From Halisarca cf. caerulea (Eukaryota; Porifera; Demospongiae; Chondrillida; Halisarcidae), in contig CAUJGJ010000242.1 in assembly GCA_963170055.1 (NCBI GenBank), positions 3,166,977-3,189,476 on the forward strand: DNA of 22,500 bases. The letters are read 5' to 3'. The notes beneath the pieces are model-generated. The model saw only the letters and a program-made list of their open reading frames with translations. It searched no databases and was not told the DNA's origin. Position numbers and translations under genes: made by a program. Positions within the stretch are counted from its first letter, which is position 1. Each line of letters opens with the position of its first letter. Shown piece by piece: positions 17,948-22,500 of the stretch.

Positions 17948-18425
17948 ATCAGGGTATCAGGGTATCATATTTAACGTGGGGAACCGTTAGCCAGAGGCTA
18001 TTAAAGTGGCACCCACAAAAGAAAAGAAAATAAAACATACGTACATGCAAGACATTGGGACACAACAAAACAAAAGGGGGGAGGGGGAGGGTAATGAAGT
18101 ATAATTCATGCACATCTAAAGTTTTGTTACTGTAAGTACCATAAGATTACATCAAAGAAATAATTTGCATGCATGAAAAATCTTTCATGTCTTTAAGTAT
18201 ACGAATATGGTCTGGAAGTGATCTCCACACAGAAGTGCCCAGGTAGCTGAAGGCTTTCTGACCAAAAGAGGTCCTGACAGGTGGCAGATTGAGTTGGGAA
18301 AATGAAGAAGCACGAGTGCGATAATGGGAAGTTGTGGGAGAGAGAAGTTGAGCAAGATAGGGAGGAGAGGGAGATAGTGGAGACAGGCACTTAAATACCA
18401 TTGCAAATGGATAACAGTTCTACCA
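17948..18425 (-). mobile_element. 5'-truncated LINE (CR1/L2-like) 3' end
   Basis: The minus strand from about 18401 to 18147 encodes the end of a non-LTR reverse transcriptase protein. It has MVFKCLSPLSPSPPYLAQLL, then RTRASSFSQLNLPPVRTSFG, and QKAFSYLGTSVWRSLPDHIR just before ILKDMKDF. This is the usual R(T)xxGQKxFxxxGxxxWxxLPxxIR ending of CR1/L2/RTE-type ORF2. A 3' UTR follows, ending in GTTCCCCACG and the tandem octamer ATCAGGGT (17948-17967 on the + strand). Short terminal tandem repeats are typical of CR1/L2-like elements. The 5' break, at about 18425-18435, is inside the flank of the subfamily A pseudogene. No catalytic reverse transcriptase motifs remain. Confidence 0.72.
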
Positions 18426-18434
18426 GTAACAACA

Positions 18435-18723
18435 CTGTGCATGCATGCATGCGTATTTAACTTGTACACCTATACATATATATAATACCATGCAGTGACT
18501 ACCTGTCGGAAAAGTGAGGCTATTCAAACAGTACAGAACACTCTTCTTTTATCGCCTACAATTTATTTGACTGGTCTTTTAATTAATTTACATCACATGG
18601 CCTAATTCTAAGAACAGTGTGGATAATATAGCATATGTATATATATATATATATATATTTATTTATTTATTTCAACTACATGTGCTCCTGCGTGACCATG
18701 CACCAAACAGGAATGGTATCAAC
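18435..18723 (+). promoter_or_regulatory. 5' flank of the subfamily A pseudogene
   Basis: This aligns with the flank of the 11698 gene: GCGTATTTAACTTGTACACC, ATAATACCATGCAGTGA, ACCTGTCGGAAAAGTGAGGC and CACCAAACAGGAATGGTATC. Near 18636-18670 a short (TA)n plus (TTTA)n run replaces GTATATATATTTCAAG of the intact copy. The LINE insertion removed or displaced anything further upstream. Confidence 0.5.
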
Positions 18724-19445
18724 ATGGATAACAGCACTGCAGCAACAGTTCATGACGACAACAGTACTATACTCAGTGAACAAGGTTTTGCTGCGTTTTA
18801 CAAAACACTCCTCCTGATCGAAGTGACAGCAGGCACACTGGCAGTCCTAGCAATGTGTGCACTATGCTGTAATTTTGCTATCCCTCGAGCTGTAGCAGCT
18901 TTTCTGATCAGCCAGCTCATATTCTGCTTACTTACCCCTTTCTGCAGAGAAGCAATTTATGTTTTAGTAGCCATTTTGGCCCTGGACGGCTCCCTGGAAA
19001 CACCTCCCAAACTGTTCTGTCAGTTTTTGCTGTGGGGAGGTGGATTCACAACTACAGGGAGAATGTGGAGTTTGGTGGCATTCTCTATTGTAGCATTTAT
19101 CATCATCAAACATGGCATCAAAGTATTCAAACGTACGTGTCCACATTGTGTTGGGTGTGGTTGGAGTATGGGCTGGCACTTTCATTTTATATATCTACAT
19201 CATCCTGCCCTCTCCTGTGTATGCGGTGCAGTATGTGGACAATGTCGCGTGCTTCCCCAACAATGCTGCCATTCCCCTAGCTAGTAGAATACCCACCCTC
19301 ACCATGTGGTTACTATTCAGTGGAGTGATCCCTCTAATTCTCCGTGTTGCGATCCCAATTGATCATCACTCTCTGTTTCATCAAACATAACACCATCATG
19401 GAAGGAGCAGAGAGCAAGAGAAAGATTGCCAGATTTACAGTGTTC
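18724..19445 (+). pseudogene. Subfamily A 7TM receptor pseudogene
   Basis: The ATG at 18724 starts a protein nearly identical to the 11698 receptor through TM3 (GRMWSL is present). The frame breaks at a duplicated ACGT (19131-19138). Coding similarity continues in another frame (VHIVLGVVGVWAGTF, then WLLFSGVIPL) until a second 4-bp insertion near 19360 in CCCAATTGATCATC. At about 19445 the coding DNA jumps directly into the downstream block. Against the 11698 copy, about 510 bp (12413-12922) are missing, which removes TM6, TM7, the tail and the polyadenylation signal. Earlier changes such as SEQGFAAFYKTLL also put a lysine in TM1. No functional receptor can result. Confidence 0.9.
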
Positions 19446-19620
19446 TATTCCATTAATCGATTTAATTCAGTTTGTAAAAGTTAATAGACTTGCACTATAA
19501 TAATGCCGTATGGCTGGATTTAGTACTCCTTCTTTAATATGCAGTATATATACATCTATATAATTTAATTGTAGCTAGTTTTTAAAATTTGATATGATAT
19601 AACCAATAAACCGTACAAAT
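19446..19620 (+). repeat. Subfamily A downstream block, second copy
   Basis: This matches 12922-13080: ATTCCATTAATCGATTTAAT, TTTAGTACTCCTTCTTTAAT, GATATGATATAACCAATA. Here the sequence continues AACCGTACAAATGG, whereas the first copy changes into the Ginger-like relic region, so this copy is a candidate empty site for that insertion. Confidence 0.6.
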
Positions 19621-20546
19621 GGTGCGTGTGTATGTGTCAGCTCATGCAGTCATGACATACAATCCATGTAAGTGCTGAAGGAGGTGCTGAAGGAAGAGTG
19701 TTGCTTAGAATACTATGTGTAACGTTACTTAGTATTAGCTGCATGCTTGTTAGTTTTTGCATTATGATGTTTCACATATTATTGGATAGGTCATTACCCA
19801 ACAGTTCCCTTCTTGGCCATGCATTTTCAATATAGCCATGCAATTTACAAACTCAAGAACTGAAAGTTATCTACTTTCGAAAAACTGTGAAGTTTTTAGA
19901 ATAATTGTTACTTTTAAGTTAGCTTATGCATGCATAGTCATGCATGCAATTTGGCAACACTACACATACTCAATTCTACTTAGTATACCAACTCCTCGGG
20001 TTGTAAATTATTATAGTTGCATGCAAACGTATCAGGAGGGAGTGGTGACTTTAAAGCTGTACTGTCGAGGACACTGCACATGGCGTGTACTCAATGTATT
20101 TACAATGCCATAACAGTGATTATTATTATTATATTTAATTTATTATAATTAATATGCTTTACAGCCAGCAATAATGTACCTGAGAGATGTTGTAATGTGT
20201 GTGAGTTGGTTTAAAGGGTGCATGTGGCTGAAGGTCTGTCATCATCTTGTGATGCAGTCAGTGATGGTCCATACAGGAAGAGCCTAGTATCAGTTCCTTA
20301 CCTACATATGTATGCCAAACAGTCCCTTCTTGACTGGCATTTTTTCAGCAAACCTGCAATTTACAAACATTGATCATCTCGAAAAGGAATTTATACTTTG
20401 TTCTAAACAAAATAGTACATTTTTTAAAAATTTTGGTGTCATCTTTATATATATATAGGGTGAGAATACAGTATACATGCTACATTTTTCAAATAGGCAC
20501 AGCTATATATAGCCGTGACAACTGAACTTAACTTCTCTCACTGAAA
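19621..20546. repeat. Upstream region of the 20556 receptor with an internal duplication
   Basis: This region does not carry the long 5' block found before the other B genes. It contains an old direct duplication: CAGTTCCCTTCTTGGCCATG to GCAATTTACAAAC (about 19798-19855) recurs as CAGTCCCTTCTTGACTGGCA to GCAATTTACAAAC (about 20322-20369), roughly 515 bp apart. Only the last 70 bp (CTACATTTTTCAAATAGGCA, then GTGACAACTGAA) resemble the approach to the 5496 gene. Confidence 0.5.
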
Positions 20547-20555
20547 TTGTCTGCC

Positions 20556-21581
20556 ATGGAAAACTGTACAGGGATCATGAATGAGAGTACATGTAGCACA
20601 GGGGAAGAGGCAAGTGTTTTCAGGGAACCTGTTTTGGTAGCATTCTACATTGCTGCAGTACTGATCCTAACCTTGGGAAATGGGCTATCAGTGTTGGCGA
20701 TCATCTCCTTGTGGCGTGCATCTGGGATATCCAGACCATTGGCAGTGTTTCTGATAAATCAATTGGCAGCTTGTATCATTTTTACCGTTGCTATCAGCTG
20801 TTACTTTCTAGTCCCATGTATTCTGGTACTTAATATCACCCTCAATGCCCCACCTCTACTATTTTGTCAATTTCAGCTTTGGGGATACGGATTCGGTGCT
20901 GTTGGAAGAATGTGGAGTCTGACAGCTTTCTCCATTGTTGTCTTTGTCATAGTCAAGTATGGCAAGCAAGCTCTTAAACCAGTTTACATGATCACTGGAC
21001 TTGTTGGAGCATGGACACTCACCTTCTTATTCAACATCCATCACATACTCCCGTATCCAATATACGTTGCGCAGTTAGTTGACAACATAGTCTGTTTCGC
21101 AAACTTTGATGCCATCCCTCTGTCTAGTCTGTACTCCATCTTCTTCATGTGGGCAGTACTGGGAGGTCTCATTCCCCTTGCTATTAGCCTTGCCATCCCC
21201 ACCTTCATCCTCTGCTATATCAAATGTAACACCATCACCGAGGGAATAGAGGATAAAAGAAGAATAGCCAAATTTGCTCTTTTCTTAGTGTCTGGTAACA
21301 TAGTCAACTTTCTTGGTCAGACTGTTCCAGCATTTGTAAATTTGCACGCAGAAGCATCAGGAGTGATCGCTGCTTCTCTTTTTGTATTTGTCTCTGCACT
21401 CCCAACTCCTTTCATAATAATTGCCTATTTGAAGCCAGTTCGTGAGCAAGTGAAGAAAATGCTAGTATGTGCCATGTGCACTCACAAGAAATCACCTTTA
21501 AGGAAAAGTAAATCTCTTCCTCATGTCAGTACACCTGATATGTGCATCACAGAGCTCCCAGGGGAGTGTACAAAGCTTTAA
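20556..21581 (+). CDS. Subfamily B 7TM receptor, divergent tail
   Basis: This is 341 residues from the ATG in gccATGG; upstream in-frame codons lack an ATG. N-glycosylation is possible at N3 and N9 (NEST). Cys104 and Cys180 form the likely disulfide. GRMWSL in TM3, a conserved TM4 Trp, QTVP in TM6 and ALPTPFIIIAYLKPVREQ in TM7/helix 8 are all present. TM1 has LGNG as in the 5496 protein. ECL2 reads CFANFDAI, unlike any sister, and the TM2 approach has SRPLAVF instead of SRALRVF. One extra codon after helix 8 (KKMLVCAMCTHKK) and many changes in the tail (PLRKSKSLPHVSTPDMC, ending GECTKL) make this the most divergent B tail. It lacks the usual 5' block, so its promoter is probably different. 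Confidence 0.87.
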   Translation: MENCTGIMNESTCSTGEEASVFREPVLVAFYIAAVLILTLGNGLSVLAIISLWRASGISRPLAVFLINQLAACIIFTVAISCYFLVPCILVLNITLNAPPLLFCQFQLWGYGFGAVGRMWSLTAFSIVVFVIVKYGKQALKPVYMITGLVGAWTLTFLFNIHHILPYPIYVAQLVDNIVCFANFDAIPLSSLYSIFFMWAVLGGLIPLAISLAIPTFILCYIKCNTITEGIEDKRRIAKFALFLVSGNIVNFLGQTVPAFVNLHAEASGVIAASLFVFVSALPTPFIIIAYLKPVREQVKKMLVCAMCTHKKSPLRKSKSLPHVSTPDMCITELPGECTKL

Positions 21582-21720
21582 AGTTATAGGACTTTGTCAA
21601 TTTGATCAATGGCCTATATTCTGAAATGGAAGTTTGTCATTAAATTTTTGTAACAGTTATAATTTAGACATCCACAGGTTAACACAATTATTTGAACTAC
21701 CTGTTGTAATAATGATTACT
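21582..21720 (+). repeat. Shared 3' block of the 20556 receptor
   Basis: Landmarks are GTCAATTTGATCAATGGCC, GGAAGTTTGTCATTAAATT, a degenerate CACAGGTTAACACAATTATT and TTGTAATAATGATTAC. It is more diverged than in the other B genes, in line with the divergent tail. Confidence 0.5.
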
Positions 21721-21840
21721 TACTACATCACCATCATTTTTTTTAATTTCTTAATAATAGTATTAGACTACACACAGATCATTGTCCAAGTTATAGAAAT
21801 TCGTAGGCATGCATGCTAGATATTTTGGGAATCCGATTTT

Positions 21841-22085
21841 TTTATCTTGGACAGATAACGAATGTCCCAATCTGTCATCAAACAACAGTCAGTCAGTTGT
21901 ACAACATTTCACCCACTTGGGCTTCTTCAAGGACTGTCACAACATTAGACTAAAAACTAAACTGATTATCAGTTCAGGTTTCAGCTGATTGTGTGTACCC
22001 CAAGTGGGCAAAACATTCGTATAATTGAATGATTTTTGTTTGATGAAAATGTGACATTCATTATCTGTCCAAACGTAAGATAAAA
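21841..22085. mobile_element. Non-autonomous element with long terminal inverted repeats
   Basis: The left end (21841-21884, TTTATCTTGGACAGATAACG and AATGTC, TCATCAAACAA) is the inverse of the right end (about 22036-22085, TTTGTTTGATGAAAATG and GACATTCATTATCTGTCC, AAGATAAA). The arms are about 45 bp, with a 6-bp ACGTTT difference near the tip. A second inverted pair inside (CCACTTGGGC and CCCAAGTGGG) makes much of the element self-complementary. It lies inside the 3' unit: the matching position after the 5496 gene is uninterrupted. I could not define the target duplication. Confidence 0.65.
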
Positions 22086-22500
22086 CACATCCAAATACAG
22101 TCAAAGTTTGTATTTTTAAATTAGTTCATTGAGTAGTTCACGGTGTAGGGCCTCAATATGTGTAGTCAGTGTCTGTAATTCGACTCTCTATACTCAGACA
22201 CGTGCACGCATGCGCTTACACATGCACATGTGGTGGACAGTACTTTTAATTAGGCATTTTGTGTTTTGTATTTACAGCACAATTTTACTTAACATGCATG
22301 CGAAGAACAACTATGATCCGTGTGTGTCACCCACCTGTCTTGTTTCATTTCGTGCTGGTTCTGTGTGTTATTCAATTCATTCTAACAGCTAATGGCTATG
22401 GTTTACATTTGAACCCTAATTACCATACGCACACCAGTATCGGGGAGGATGTTGAAATACCATGCAATCTATTGAAATACCATGCAGGCTATTATAATTA
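22086..22500 (+). repeat. Continuation of the 3' unit, with a 20-bp tandem repeat at the end
   Basis: TTAGTTCATTGAGTAGTTCA and GGGCCTCAATATG align with 6778-6825 after the 5496 gene. The short alternating stretch ACACGTGCACGCATGCGC (near 22198) sits where that unit has its (AC)n tract. At 22452-22491 a 20-bp unit, TTGAAATACCATGCA.(T/G).CTA-like, is repeated twice. No gene is visible. Confidence 0.5.

Overview
The window looks like metazoan nuclear DNA, most likely from a sponge (possibly a demosponge such as Amphimedon). The DNA is AT-rich and full of TGCATGCA and microsatellites. It carries a head-to-tail array of intronless seven-transmembrane (7TM) receptor genes, animal-type transposon relics, gccATGG start contexts and AATAAA polyadenylation signals. 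There are no bacterial operons or Shine-Dalgarno sites. The species is an inference; the animal origin is much safer.

All eight receptor loci are on the + strand and fall into two related subfamilies. Subfamily A (proteins starting MDN.T) comprises a damaged copy at 339-1208, an intact gene at 11698-12693 and a pseudogene at 18724-19445. Subfamily B (proteins starting MENCTG) comprises genes at 2524, 5496, 8806, 16262 and 20556. The order is A-B-B-B-A-B-Apsi-B. The proteins look like very divergent rhodopsin-class GPCRs. They keep the TM3/ECL2 cysteine pair, the TM4 tryptophan, a TM6 proline and a TPxxxxAY-KPV end of TM7. They lack a DRY motif and share an unusual G-R-M-W-S-L signature in TM3.

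The duplication unit is larger than the coding exon. Four of the five B genes have a long, alignable upstream block (roughly 0.75-1.2 kb), and all B genes share 3' blocks. A genes have their own shared 5' and 3' flanks. Differences between copies act as a fossil record: insertions can be seen against empty paralogous sites, one A copy has lost about 510 bp including TM6, TM7 and its polyadenylation signal, and C-terminal tails end at different stop codons.

Mobile elements lie between the receptor genes. The most interesting, at 13132-14550, is a broken open reading frame joining a Ty3/Gypsy-type integrase core, a GPY/F-like module, a Pro/Tyr/Ser hexapeptide-repeat linker and an Ulp1-like cysteine protease fragment. 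That is the domain plan of Ginger1 cut-and-paste DNA transposons. Others are two pogo-like MITEs with TA target duplications in the upstream region of the 16262 gene, a separate element with long terminal inverted repeats at 21841-22085, and a CR1/L2-like LINE 3' end on the minus strand at 17948-18425. A possible tRNA-like SINE head lies near 17490. Alternating purine/pyrimidine microsatellites sit at homologous positions downstream of several B genes.

The receptors probably work as alternative chemosensory or signalling receptors made from a birth-and-death gene cluster. No ligand or G-protein partner can be read from the sequence.
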